This document shows, one piece after another, positions 27,901 through 36,495 of a DNA stretch of 64,000 nt. The stretch comes from Tautonia sp040717455. Lineage in GTDB: Bacteria; Planctomycetota; Planctomycetia; Isosphaerales; Isosphaeraceae. Where the stretch lies: assembly GCF_040717455.1 (NCBI RefSeq), contig NZ_JBFEFH010000011.1:1-64000 (forward strand), in the 5' to 3' direction. The notes below the pieces were generated by a model. That model saw only the letters and a program-made list of their open reading frames with translations. It was not told where the DNA came from and searched no databases. Every line of letters starts with the position of its first letter. The first letter of the stretch is position 1. The position numbers and the translations under genes are program-made.

Positions 27901-30900
27901 ACCAGGCCAACCCCGGCCTGACCCACGGCGGCCGCCGCATCAACCTCAACCACCCGTTCCCGCACTCCTACGACCCCTTCGAGCCGGTCCGGCAGAAGTG
28001 GATCAGCGAGACGTACCAGACGCTCAAGACGATCCTGCCGCCGCACGCGATCGACACCCCGCACGAGCTGGCCAAGCTCGGCCAGTTCGTCGTCAACATC
28101 GTCGACTTCCGCGACCCGGACAACGCCATCACCATCTGGTCGAATCCCGACCTCGTCCACCTGCCGGCCCGCCGCGTCGACGTCGGCGGCAACCTCTACA
28201 CCGACAACGGCGACGACGACGACTACGACCTGCCCCCCTCGATCCACCTCCCTTATCGGGCCGACGGCTCCGCCGACCCCTGGTTCAGCGACGCCAACGC
28301 CCGGCCGCTCGTCCACTACGGCATGGAATACCAGCCGGTCGCGTTGAACGAGGTCCTCGGCTTCCAGTTCAGCTTCGCCGAGGCCGCGGGCAGCACCTTC
28401 CAGAACGCCCGGGCCAACCGTCTCTTCATCGAGATGGTCAACATGCTCAGCAAGGCCGGCGACCCCACGCCCGACGCCACCGACCTCGACCTCCAGGGCT
28501 GGGACTTCGTCCTCGTCAAGGAGGACCACGACCCGAGCTACTCAGCCGGCAACCCGTACCACCACCCGGTCTTCGTCCGGCCCGACCCGATCACCGGCCA
28601 GATCCCCGACGCCGTCCTGCCCGACGCCGACAAGCGGCCGGTCGCCCCCGACGGCGACGGCGTGACCGTCGCCGCCGGCCAGTCGCAGGCCGTCCTGGTC
28701 GGCTCCGGCACCGTCCCCGACCGGACCGACGCGACCACCTACCGCGACTCCTACATCAATTCCGCCCTGCCCGCGGCCGATCGCATCCCCTCCATCCGGA
28801 CCGACGGCCGACACGACCGCTGGGTCATCGCCGGCACCCGGACCGAGGGCCCGGCCCTGCCGACCACGCCCGACTTCGAGCGCAACCGGCCCAACATCGA
28901 CCACGACCTCGGCAACGACGCCTGGGACCTCATCCCCTCGATCAACGACGAGGCGTTCACCACCCACAACCCCGAGGGCCGCTACTTCTGGCTCTACCTC
29001 CGGCGACCGGCCAACCCCCTGCTCCCGCCCGACCCGAGCAGCAACCCCATGGTCGTCGTCGACTCGATCCGCTTCCCCTTCGGCGCCTCCGAGGGCGAGG
29101 GCCAGGTCGACACCTCCACCAACGAGGACGACGAGGTGACCCCCGCGGATCACCCGATCTACTCCATCCAGCGGCCCCAGCCCTTCCGCGGCGGCCAGCT
29201 CGTGCCCGACCCCGAGAACCCGTCGCGCCCCCTGTTCCTCTACGGCAGCTCCGAGCAGGCCCGGCCCGCCGAGTCCAGCACCAGCGGCTCGAACAACTAC
29301 CGGACCTACTTCGACACCCCCAACACGTCCGAGGTCGACACCTCGGGCCGCATCTTCCAGACCCTCGGCGGCCGCAACGCCAACGCCGGCGCCTCGGGCA
29401 GCGCCGACAACGAGTCGTACGACTACTTCCCCTTCAACGACCGCGACTTCATGAGCGTGGCCGAGCTGCTGCTCGTCCCGGCCTGCCCCCCCGGTCTGTT
29501 CACCAAGCATTTCGCCGAGCGGCCGCCCGACCTCCTGGAGGTCCCCCTGCCGGCCGACACCGACGACAACGGCACGGTCGACCAGCTCGGGGCCTTCTCC
29601 CCCGTGCCGCCGCCGCGCAGCGGTGGCCGGTTCGACTGGGTGCCGACCGACCTGAACTATCCCTCGGTCATCCCCGGCGCCTCGCCGTCGATCAACCACG
29701 CCCAGGTCCGCACCTACCCGTACCTCGCCCACGAGTTCTTCTATTCGTCGAACCCGAGCGCGATCGTCGACCCGACCAACTCCTTCGGCGGCGGCATCAC
29801 CCTCCACACCGTCGGCGGGCCGACCGGCGCCGGCTGGTACAAGATGCTCGAGATGTTCGAGGTGCCCACCCCGGTCCTCGACGCCATCGGGCCGGTCGCC
29901 CAGGGCCTCAACTTCGACTGGTTCCGCCAGGACCGCCGGCCCGGCCAGATCAACCTCAACCTCATCCTCGATGAGGAGGTCTTCTTCGGCCTGATCGACG
30001 ACCCGAGGCTGCTCGACACCACCAACCTCCAGCGCAGCCTGATCGCCAACGCCACCGAGCTGCCCCAGGTCGTCACCGCCGTCGACCTCGACGGCCGCCC
30101 GGTCGCCTCGTACCCGATGGAGAACCGCGGATTCACCGCCTTCTCCTCCGACGTCGACGGCACCGAGCTGGACGGCGCCCCCACCTCCGCCAGCTACCCC
30201 TGGATGCGGATGAAGCGCTCCTTCGCCGACTTCCTCAAGCAGCGGCACGGCGGCTCCGGCTTCCTCTTCGCCTACGGCGACGGCGACACCGGCACCCAGG
30301 GGGCCGGGGCGGCCCCGCTCGGCTCGAAGGTGGCCCGCGACCTGCCCTACCGCTCGTTGTCCCACTACGACATCCAGCGCACCCTGATGCGGCCGGCGAC
30401 GATGGAGCCGTCCACCTTCACCACGCCCCCCTTGCAGGTCGCGGTGGCGCCGGGCGACCTCAACGTCCAGAACCCCGGCCTGAAGGACTCGCAGTACGAC
30501 GTGACCGAGGCCCTGCCGCTCGACCCCGGCGTCGCCTACGAGCCTCCCCTCCCGGCCGACATCACCGCCTCGGGCGACATCGAGCTGTTCTACGCCAACC
30601 CGTATCGGCTCATCGGGACCGATCGCAAGGCGATCGTCCCGCCGATCCCCCCGAGGCGCTGGTTCCAGATCCCCGACTGGGCGGATCCGACGGTCGATCC
30701 CCTCACTGCCTCGAACGCGGCCGTCAGCAGAACGCAGACGACCTCGTATACGCCCATCACCAACGCCGGCACCGCCCTGTCGTCGGTAGCCCCGGTGGTC
30801 ATCGGCGACTATCCCGGCCTCTTCCCGCTCTGGACCAGTCCCATCGACGGGACCGAGATGCGGAGCCGATTCAGCGGCGCCTCGGCCTACCTCGGCGGTT

Positions 30901-31304
30901 CGGCCGTGGGGACCACCTTCACCCAGTTCGAGCCGGTCAGCGGCAGCGTCCAGACCTTCACGGTCGCCGAGCCGACCGGCAACGCCGCGGGCCGGGTCAA
31001 CCGCGACATGCGGCGCAATCCGTCCACCCGGTCCGAGATGTTGCAGAAGGTGTCCAACCTGACGACCCCGAGGACCCACCAGTACGCCGTCTGGGTGACG
31101 GTGGGCCTGTTCGAGGTCGTCAAGCCCGGCGACCGGGCCCAGTTGATTCCTGATGAGCTGGGGCCGGAGCTGGGCCTCTCCTCGGGCTCGAATGTGCGGT
31201 ATCGCTCGTTCTTCGTGCTGGATCGGACCCGGGCGACCGGCTTCAATCCGCTCCGGCCGGGCGACTACCGCGACGTCATCGTCTACAGCCGGCGGATCGA
31301 GTGA
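24918..31304 (+). CDS. Giant GspK/PilX-like protein
   Basis: This 2128-residue protein begins MIARRPRSPASRRRGVVLIL, with a basic leader, Gly15 and a hydrophobic helix at about 16-36. There is no Glu at mature position 5 (Leu20 instead), as in GspK/PilX, the tip pseudopilins. The rest is secreted-like and rich in Asp, Pro, Asn and Gly. The GspK-like motif [GR]-x-I/L-N/P-L-N recurs near residues 411, 1003 and 1675. Asp loops are scattered (VDNDGDGTGDSVWLD, TDDNGTVDQ, TDNGDDDDYD). GspK is usually about 300-350 residues, so this is a six-fold expansion. It closes the G-G-H-I-J-K series. The start has GAGGA upstream. Function of the expanded part is unknown. Confidence 0.8.
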   Translation: MIARRPRSPASRRRGVVLILVLSMLGLLAVIGVSFAAFSGQARSAAQAYRKKLNRPLADDLVSFGIRQLINDTTNAMSSLYGHGLKRDQYGNDAVENGFYNRNPNGSFPTVGTVTVVPVALGEPARWVITTNVPSYVGYNFSGWILTIPGTTGTVSQTFEVVDGDNSGATYELTITGSHVPGTTTDGLNGVIGMSIPANGAVFTLDGRYRHAFNGTGMAALAGNVNQAMTAGNDPGNRNPGQFANFRVSGGLLEGDAVYTPRPFNVNLLPMDEDYDAPDLENWFLAAQSADGQTIIPSFHRPGILAVDGTGLSDMEVVHPSNFPPGSENTPAYRRAVRAISKILTPRPVDHPTAGFPDLLPDSNGFIDYPVDNDGDGTGDSVWLDLGYPVQRSEDGTLYKPLFSFMVVGTNGRLPLNSAGNLNARLAVDDPTTPNFDEAGLPLYDHASHLGYSPSEINIQYPLQNTFDPTDDGSGNNIPDDAKPLHQQFDNAADPTTGLGHIPVALSQLRSLLTGTRINQNNDSGEQNNVLIDGNLVRFHNNTVDGADFLVARNGGQSVDRFTNRPVPGRWGEPDAIPPEMRLFPNPTADPIAPALDRALNFSTSQVPVASSNLDIPNPVRPGQSPYPNGQYLTDGIDNNLDTYDPFPARAVDQGPEAALSLFSDAHDAANMPILASERIRRFVTPIDPTGIGRVTRYNQVPSIPLLGDPLVPADIGPDGRGRISFMHYFRPPGVPLDTDDGVRLITNTGLPASYILADTRHNRYHGFQAHLLPGGNNGFMMGAMPFDLSNASAGFAPRDPATGEAVPPTDLFDAAGSGNYVGTFSPTINANPFGRLRDEPLLDLANNPIFPYLGAQFVTDASTAVNTYPLGSPMLNDPNEMNLYWPDSTDAPFGPNDLEWLYRYGDVDGLSLDSRLKDLAPVSFVHAVDAQTRRRMFSVEAWDRIDYSFANDNPIDRLVPVNAATLSPGDPASVPPISNTRFGPLVSASFENLNQANPGLTHGGRRINLNHPFPHSYDPFEPVRQKWISETYQTLKTILPPHAIDTPHELAKLGQFVVNIVDFRDPDNAITIWSNPDLVHLPARRVDVGGNLYTDNGDDDDYDLPPSIHLPYRADGSADPWFSDANARPLVHYGMEYQPVALNEVLGFQFSFAEAAGSTFQNARANRLFIEMVNMLSKAGDPTPDATDLDLQGWDFVLVKEDHDPSYSAGNPYHHPVFVRPDPITGQIPDAVLPDADKRPVAPDGDGVTVAAGQSQAVLVGSGTVPDRTDATTYRDSYINSALPAADRIPSIRTDGRHDRWVIAGTRTEGPALPTTPDFERNRPNIDHDLGNDAWDLIPSINDEAFTTHNPEGRYFWLYLRRPANPLLPPDPSSNPMVVVDSIRFPFGASEGEGQVDTSTNEDDEVTPADHPIYSIQRPQPFRGGQLVPDPENPSRPLFLYGSSEQARPAESSTSGSNNYRTYFDTPNTSEVDTSGRIFQTLGGRNANAGASGSADNESYDYFPFNDRDFMSVAELLLVPACPPGLFTKHFAERPPDLLEVPLPADTDDNGTVDQLGAFSPVPPPRSGGRFDWVPTDLNYPSVIPGASPSINHAQVRTYPYLAHEFFYSSNPSAIVDPTNSFGGGITLHTVGGPTGAGWYKMLEMFEVPTPVLDAIGPVAQGLNFDWFRQDRRPGQINLNLILDEEVFFGLIDDPRLLDTTNLQRSLIANATELPQVVTAVDLDGRPVASYPMENRGFTAFSSDVDGTELDGAPTSASYPWMRMKRSFADFLKQRHGGSGFLFAYGDGDTGTQGAGAAPLGSKVARDLPYRSLSHYDIQRTLMRPATMEPSTFTTPPLQVAVAPGDLNVQNPGLKDSQYDVTEALPLDPGVAYEPPLPADITASGDIELFYANPYRLIGTDRKAIVPPIPPRRWFQIPDWADPTVDPLTASNAAVSRTQTTSYTPITNAGTALSSVAPVVIGDYPGLFPLWTSPIDGTEMRSRFSGASAYLGGSAVGTTFTQFEPVSGSVQTFTVAEPTGNAAGRVNRDMRRNPSTRSEMLQKVSNLTTPRTHQYAVWVTVGLFEVVKPGDRAQLIPDELGPELGLSSGSNVRYRSFFVLDRTRATGFNPLRPGDYRDVIVYSRRIE

Positions 31305-31342
31305 TCGTCCGCTTGTTCTCGGTTCGTTTGCGGGCCGCCGGT

Positions 31343-31389
31343 TGCCCCGGGACACCACCAATCAGCGTTGATTGCCTTGTCCCGGGGCA
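31343..31389. repeat. Two-part inverted repeat after the GspK-like gene
   Basis: TGCCCCGGGACA at 31343-31354 and TGTCCCGGGGCA at 31378-31389 form a perfect 12-bp outer stem. CAATCA at 31359-31364 and TGATTG at 31369-31374 form an inner stem around GCGT. It starts 39 bases after the stop codon at 31304. It may terminate or attenuate the pseudopilin transcript; no T-run follows. Confidence 0.6.
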
Positions 31390-31406
31390 CCCCTGGCCGA
31401 TACACT
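31377..31406 (+). promoter_or_regulatory. Weak promoter candidate for the DUF1559 gene
   Basis: TTGTCC at 31377-31382 and TACACT at 31401-31406, 18 bases apart. The -35 box lies in the right arm of the inverted repeat, so hairpin formation or a bound regulator could affect it. Speculative. Confidence 0.25.
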
Positions 31407-31455
31407 TGTAAGACACGTCCCGTCGACCCATCTCGGAGTAGTGAGGGAAACCGTC

Positions 31456-32682
31456 ATGTCGATCCGTCACCGTCGTCCCGGCTTCACCCTGATCGAGCTG
31501 CTGGTGGTCATCGCCATCATCGGCGTCCTCGTCGGCCTGCTCCTGCCGGCCGTCAACGCCGCTCGCGAGGCCGGCCGCCGCACGCAGTGCATGAACAACC
31601 AGAAGAACATCGGCCTCGGCCTGATCGGCTACTTCAACGCCAAGAACACCTTCCCCAACTCCGTCGTCTGGGGAGAGGCCGACAACAATAACACCACCCC
31701 GCTCGCGGCGGCCTACGAGGCGGGCGACCTGAGCTTCGAGCTGGCCCCCCAGCCGACCCACCCCAACCACGACCTCGGCCCCCTGCATAGCTGGGTCGTC
31801 GAGATCCTCCCCTACATCGACAACCAGGCCCTGTTCAACGACTTCAACCGCAGCCAGGTCTACTTCAGCACCGCCGGGACGACGACGAACAACCTCACCG
31901 TCTCCTCGGCCGACATCGGCATCCTGACCTGCCCGAACGACGACACGGTCATCCAGGACCAGGGGAACCTTTCCTACGTCGTCAACTCCGGCTTCAACCG
32001 CTGGTGGTGGAGCGGCAGCGGCTGGAACGGCCAGAGCACCCCCCCCGTGACCGGCCACTCCGTCCTCTTCGGCGCCGATGCCCAGATGGCCCGCAACAAC
32101 GCCAAGCGCACGGGCGTCTTCTGGCCGGGCAGCATCCAGGGGAACAAGCCCTGGGACCACAAGACCACCGTCGCCGCCATCACCGACGGCTCCAGCACCA
32201 CGGTCATGCTCACCGAGAACACCCTGGCCGGCGCCTCGACCACCAGCCCCTACGCCCAGGTCAGCGGCAGCCCCGTCGTGACCAACTGGGCCTCCGGCCA
32301 CCCGAACTTCGTCGCCTTCATGGCCTCCGACGACGTCTGCACCAGCGGCACCGGCTCGACCAACTGCACCGACGGGCAACTCGCCCCCCGGGCCGGCACC
32401 GGCGGCAGGTTCGTCGACGGCCCCGGCTGGGCCCTCGCCAACAACAAGAACACCCGCGAGAACCTCAACGGCGGCCGCGCCGTCGGCATCGAAGGCGGCT
32501 ACCCCTTCCCCAACAGCCTGCACCCGGGCGTGATCATCGCCGTCATGTGCGACGGCTCGACCAAGATCATCTCCGACACGATCGACGGCACCGTCTGGGC
32601 GAAGGTCATGACCCCCGCCGGCGAGTACCTCGACACGCCGTTCAAGCAGCTCCCGGTCAACCAGAGCGACATCGCCCAGTAA
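31456..32682 (+). CDS. DUF1559 prepilin-like protein with H-X9-DG motif
   Basis: The 408-residue protein begins MSIRHRRPGFTLIELLVVIA, with cleavage after Gly9 and Glu at mature position 5. NAAREAGRRTQCMNNQKNIG follows and is the hallmark of the planctomycete DUF1559 family. Near the C terminus HPGVIIAVMCDG gives a His, exactly nine residues, then Asp-Gly, the prepilin-processing-associated H-X9-DG signature. These proteins are numerous in planctomycetes; their role is not established. The ATG 31456 has GAGGGA upstream. Here it follows the GspK-like gene after a hairpin, so it may be a separately transcribed subunit of the same filament. Confidence 0.9.
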   Translation: MSIRHRRPGFTLIELLVVIAIIGVLVGLLLPAVNAAREAGRRTQCMNNQKNIGLGLIGYFNAKNTFPNSVVWGEADNNNTTPLAAAYEAGDLSFELAPQPTHPNHDLGPLHSWVVEILPYIDNQALFNDFNRSQVYFSTAGTTTNNLTVSSADIGILTCPNDDTVIQDQGNLSYVVNSGFNRWWWSGSGWNGQSTPPVTGHSVLFGADAQMARNNAKRTGVFWPGSIQGNKPWDHKTTVAAITDGSSTTVMLTENTLAGASTTSPYAQVSGSPVVTNWASGHPNFVAFMASDDVCTSGTGSTNCTDGQLAPRAGTGGRFVDGPGWALANNKNTRENLNGGRAVGIEGGYPFPNSLHPGVIIAVMCDGSTKIISDTIDGTVWAKVMTPAGEYLDTPFKQLPVNQSDIAQ

Positions 32683-33193
32683 GTGACCTGCTCCTTGAGT
32701 GACCCTTCCGGCGGGGAGTGGACCCTCAGCCACCCCTCGCCGGCCTTGAATGCTCCGAGATGCGGTTTTGCCCGTCGCGACCCCGAGGCCCGGGAACTTC
32801 CCCGGCTTCGGGGTCCGTTTCGTTGACGGAGGCGGACTCCGCCCCGCGACCCGAGCCGCCCGGCAACGCGCCGACGGACCGATCGAAGCCCTCGCGGCCC
32901 CGGTTCCGACCTTGCCAAGCCGCTCCAATCGCGGTACAAGTCCGCCTCGAAGACTCAGAAGACCGCTCGGGTCGTCCCACGGACGGGAACGGTCTGCGGA
33001 GCGATCGAGTCTCGACGCTCGTCACATCTGCTGCGATCACGTCCTGTTGATGCTCTGGGGGAGACCACCTTCCTTCCCCCGCCTTGCGTCGCGTCTCGGT
33101 CCATCGTCCTATCGGCAGAACCAGGCCGACGGCATCAGCCGATCCCCCTTCGGGTCGGCCCGTCGCCGTCGGATCGCTCGGGATCGAGAGCCC
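32683..33193. other. Gap before the BamA gene
   Basis: This 511-base gap holds no supported gene. The best element is the promoter candidate at 32912-32940. Reading frames on both strands are uninterrupted in places, but this is expected of the base composition and they show no family-like sequence. Confidence 0.45.
32912..32940 (+). promoter_or_regulatory. Probable promoter of bamA
   Basis: TTGCCA at 32912-32917, a 17-base spacer and TACAAG at 32935-32940, in the gap upstream of the BamA gene. The leader would be about 250 bases. Confidence 0.35.
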
Positions 33194-36157
33194 ATGAGCG
33201 CAAGCCATCGTTATCGACCGCACCCCCCTCGGACGGCAGGCCGCCCCGACCCGCTCGTCGGCGAGCCGTCGCGGTCCCGCCGCCCCGCGCGGCGGTCGGT
33301 CGCGGCCCTCGCCCTCGGCGTCTGCCTCGTCGCCCTCGGCGCCGATGCCGACGGACCCTACGGCCGGCTCGTCACCGAGATCCGCATCCAGGGCAACGAG
33401 TCCGTCTCCGAGTCCCGCATCCGGGCCAAGCTCCTGACCCGGACCGGACGCCCGCTCGACCCCGACACGGTCGAGAGCGACTTCCGCTCGCTCAAGAACA
33501 CCCAGTGGTTCTCCCACGTCCGCGCCACCTTCCTCGAAGACGCCGACCGCGGCGGCATCATCCTCCTCTACAAGGTCGAGGAGATGCCCGTGCTCGACGC
33601 CGTCGAGTTCCGCGGCCGCTGGGCCATCAGCCAGAAGAACCTCGAGGAGGCCACCGGCCTGAAGGCCGGCGCCCGGGCCGACGGCATCCGCGCCCAGTCC
33701 GCCGTCGCCCAGATCCGCCGCCTCTACGAGGAAAAAGGCTACCTCCAGGCCGAGGTCCGCCTGCTCGAAGGGGCCAAGGCCGGCGACACGCGCGTCGTCT
33801 TCGAGATCTTCGAGGGGCCGAAGTTCAAGGTCGGCGCCGTCGACTTCGAGGGGAACACCGTCTTCTCCGACGCCACCCTCAAGACCAAGATCCAGTCGAA
33901 GCCCCCGATCCTCGGCTTCCTCGGCCCCGGCTACAACGCCGAAGGCCCCGAGGAGGACGCCCGCCGGATCGTCGAGGCCTACCAGGCCATCGGCTACTTC
34001 GAATGCCAGTGCACCCCCGTCACCCGCCACGGCGGCCGGGTCGGCGACCTCCGCCTCAGCTTCGTCATCTCCGAAGGCCCCGAATACACCGTCCGCGACA
34101 TCCGCTTCGAAGGCCAGGAGATGATCACCGAGCAGGAGCTGCGCGAGGGCCTGGTCCTCCACTCCGGTCAGCCGTTCCGCGACAACCTCCGCCAGCGCGA
34201 CATGCTCACCCTCACCGAGCGCTACACCGCCATCGGCTGCATCGACGTCGACATCCTCCCCGAGCCCCGCTTCACCGACACCCCCGGCGTCGTCGACCTC
34301 GTCTATAACATCAACGAGGGGGACCGCTACCTCCTCGGCGCCATCAACATCAAGGGGAACGAGCGGACCCGGGCGAAGGTCATCCTCCGCGAGCTGGCCG
34401 CCGCCGGCCTCCTGCCCGGCGAGCCGCTCGACGGCCGCCGCATGGAATCCGCCCAGAAGCGCCTGGCGAACCTGAACTTCTTCGTCACCGATCCCCAGCA
34501 AGGCGAACCGATCAAGATGGCGATCACCAATCGCCGGGGGCCCGACACCCCCTACGGCGAGGTCGCCCTGCCGGACCTCAACGAGATCGTCCGCCAGGCC
34601 CGCTTCCAGACCCCCGACGAGCCGCTCGAACTCGCCCAGGTCCAGCCCGCCGCCGCCGACGCCCCGGTGCCGCTCGTCCACTACCAGCCCGCCCGCGACG
34701 ACTCCGTCCGGCGGGCCCAGTTCGAGGAGGTCGACGACCTCGGACCCCCCGGCGGCGTCCCGGATCTGCCGCCGATCCCCCCCATCGACATCGAGCCGCT
34801 CGCCCCCGGCGACGGCCCCGCGGCGGTCGCCCCGTTCGGCTCCGGCGGGGCCTTCGAGCCGTCCCCCGACGCCCTGCCGCCGATCGACGTGCCTCCGCTC
34901 GTCGAGCCCTTGCCGCCGGGCCTCGGCGGCCGGCCGATGCCTCCGCAGGCGGATGGTGCCCCCATCGGCACCTTCCCGTCGACCCCCGGCATGAATTTCT
35001 CCGACGTCGGCCCCGACCGCCAGGAGCCGTTCCCGAACCGCTCGTTCGCCGACATCGCCACCCAGGCCGAGCCGCGCGGCTCCGGCCGGTCGTTCGCCGA
35101 CCTGGATGTCGAGGTCCAGGAGGCCCCGACCGGCCGCATCCTGCTCGGCTTCGGCGCCACCAGCTTCGGCGGCCTCAGCGGCAACTTCATCGTCCACGAG
35201 CGCAACTTCGACCTGTTCAACGTCCCCCGCTCCTTCCGCGAGCTGCTCAACGGCCAGGCGTTCCGCGGGGCCGGCCAGGAATTCCGCCTCGAACTCTCCC
35301 CCGGCACCCAGATCAACCGCGCCGTCGTCAGCTTCCGCGAGCCCGACCTGTTCAACCAGCGGATCGGCCTGAACACGTCCGGCTACGCCTTCTCCCGCTT
35401 CTACCCCGACTTCTTCGAGCAACGCGCCGGCGGCCGGTTCGCGCTCGGCAAGCAGTTCGGCACCCAGACCTACGCCGACTTCGCCGTCCGGGCTGAGAAC
35501 GTGAACGTCTCCGGATTCCAGACCCCCGCCCCGGCCGAGTTCTACGCCGTCTCCGGCAACACCTTCCTCACCACCCTCCGGCCCAGCCTCCACTTCGACA
35601 ACCGCAACGACCCGTTCCTGCCCAGCAACGGCTCATATCTCGAATTCGCGTACGAACAGGGGTTCGGCACCTTCACCTTCCCCAAGTTCACCGTCGAAGG
35701 CCGCCAGCACTTCACCGTCTGGCAGCGCCCGGACATGACCGGCAAGCACATCCTCAGCATGCGGGGCTTCTTCGGCATCTCCGGCCCCGACACCCCGCTC
35801 TACGAACGCTTCTATGCCGGCGACTTCCGCAGCCTCCGCGGCTTCGCCTATCGCGGCGTCGGCCCCTACGTCCTCGGCCAGAACGTCGGCGGCACCATGA
35901 GCCTGCTCGGCTCGATCGAGTACCAGTTCCCGCTCACCGCCAACGACCAGTTCCAGATGGTCGTCTTCTCCGACACCGGCACCGTCGAGAACGGCTATTC
36001 GATCACCGACTACCGCGTCTCCGTCGGCACCGGCCTCCGCGTCACCCTCCCCGCCCTCGGCCCCCTCCCCCTCGCCTTCGACATCGCCTTCCCCGTCGTC
36101 AAGGGCCCCGACGACCGCGAACGCATCTTCACCTTCTTCATCGGCGCCTTCTATTGA
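33194..36157 (+). CDS. bamA: BamA/Omp85 outer-membrane assembly protein with POTRA5 insertion
   Basis: The 987-residue protein would insert beta-barrel proteins into the outer membrane. A basic leader and hydrophobic stretch (SVAALALGVCLVALGADA) form the signal. Tandem POTRA-like units start near residue 56 (YGRLVTEIRIQGNESVSESR) and recur (LDAVEFRGRWAI, KVGAVDFEGNTVF, TVRDIRFEGQEM, LLGAINIKGNERT). The last unit stops after RLANLNFFVTDP near 435. About 200 residues of Pro/Asp-rich sequence follow, and VEVQEAPTGRILLGFGATSF near 637 resumes the end of POTRA5 and opens the 16-strand barrel. The C terminus is IFTFFIGAFY, ending in an aromatic residue as barrels do. Start ATG 33194 gives the best signal peptide. 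Confidence 0.9.
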   Translation: MSASHRYRPHPPRTAGRPDPLVGEPSRSRRPARRSVAALALGVCLVALGADADGPYGRLVTEIRIQGNESVSESRIRAKLLTRTGRPLDPDTVESDFRSLKNTQWFSHVRATFLEDADRGGIILLYKVEEMPVLDAVEFRGRWAISQKNLEEATGLKAGARADGIRAQSAVAQIRRLYEEKGYLQAEVRLLEGAKAGDTRVVFEIFEGPKFKVGAVDFEGNTVFSDATLKTKIQSKPPILGFLGPGYNAEGPEEDARRIVEAYQAIGYFECQCTPVTRHGGRVGDLRLSFVISEGPEYTVRDIRFEGQEMITEQELREGLVLHSGQPFRDNLRQRDMLTLTERYTAIGCIDVDILPEPRFTDTPGVVDLVYNINEGDRYLLGAINIKGNERTRAKVILRELAAAGLLPGEPLDGRRMESAQKRLANLNFFVTDPQQGEPIKMAITNRRGPDTPYGEVALPDLNEIVRQARFQTPDEPLELAQVQPAAADAPVPLVHYQPARDDSVRRAQFEEVDDLGPPGGVPDLPPIPPIDIEPLAPGDGPAAVAPFGSGGAFEPSPDALPPIDVPPLVEPLPPGLGGRPMPPQADGAPIGTFPSTPGMNFSDVGPDRQEPFPNRSFADIATQAEPRGSGRSFADLDVEVQEAPTGRILLGFGATSFGGLSGNFIVHERNFDLFNVPRSFRELLNGQAFRGAGQEFRLELSPGTQINRAVVSFREPDLFNQRIGLNTSGYAFSRFYPDFFEQRAGGRFALGKQFGTQTYADFAVRAENVNVSGFQTPAPAEFYAVSGNTFLTTLRPSLHFDNRNDPFLPSNGSYLEFAYEQGFGTFTFPKFTVEGRQHFTVWQRPDMTGKHILSMRGFFGISGPDTPLYERFYAGDFRSLRGFAYRGVGPYVLGQNVGGTMSLLGSIEYQFPLTANDQFQMVVFSDTGTVENGYSITDYRVSVGTGLRVTLPALGPLPLAFDIAFPVVKGPDDRERIFTFFIGAFY

Positions 36158-36176
36158 TCCCTTCCCGACCGTTCCT

Positions 36177-36227
36177 CCTTCCCCCTCTCCCCGCGGGCGG
36201 GGAGAGGGCCGGGGTGAGGAATCCCCG
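36177..36227. repeat. Intergenic palindromic repeat unit of the CCCTCTCCCCGC family
   Basis: CCCTCTCCCCGC at 36183-36194 and GCGGGGAGAGGG at 36197-36208 form a perfect 12-bp stem with a two-base loop, followed by CCGGGGTGAGG. Related units lie at 47056-47250, near 57105-57145 and at 57285-57372. It begins 20 bases after the bamA stop and may also terminate that transcript. Confidence 0.7.
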
Positions 36228-36495
36228 TCCAGACTGCCGCGATCGTCCAGGTTACTTCGGCGCCTCATCAGTGTCCCTTACAATCTGTCCACACGATGGC
36301 CTGCCTCCCCTCGCACTTTCCCAGGCGTAACCAATCCCCTCACCGAACTCCTGCTCAACCCGATCGCCCCTGCCTGGGTCCCGTCTGCGATCCGACGCTC
36401 GGTTGGAGCCACCAGGACCACCCGCGGCGAGCCGTCACTCACGAGGGCAGCCCCCCCCTGGATAATGCTACTCAAGGTCTCAGCCACACAGTCAT

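Noticed and set aside
27617..29974. A 785-codon plus-strand frame inside the GspK-like gene
   Set aside because: It is Arg/Pro-rich and lies wholly inside a long well-supported frame; no start or motif supports it.
28542..31361. A 939-codon minus-strand frame opposite the GspK-like gene
   Set aside because: It follows the complementary codon bias of that gene; no family sequence.
32726..35593. A 955-codon minus-strand frame opposite bamA
   Set aside because: It is antisense to conserved POTRA domains and composed of Gly/Val/Ala/Asp-type repeats.
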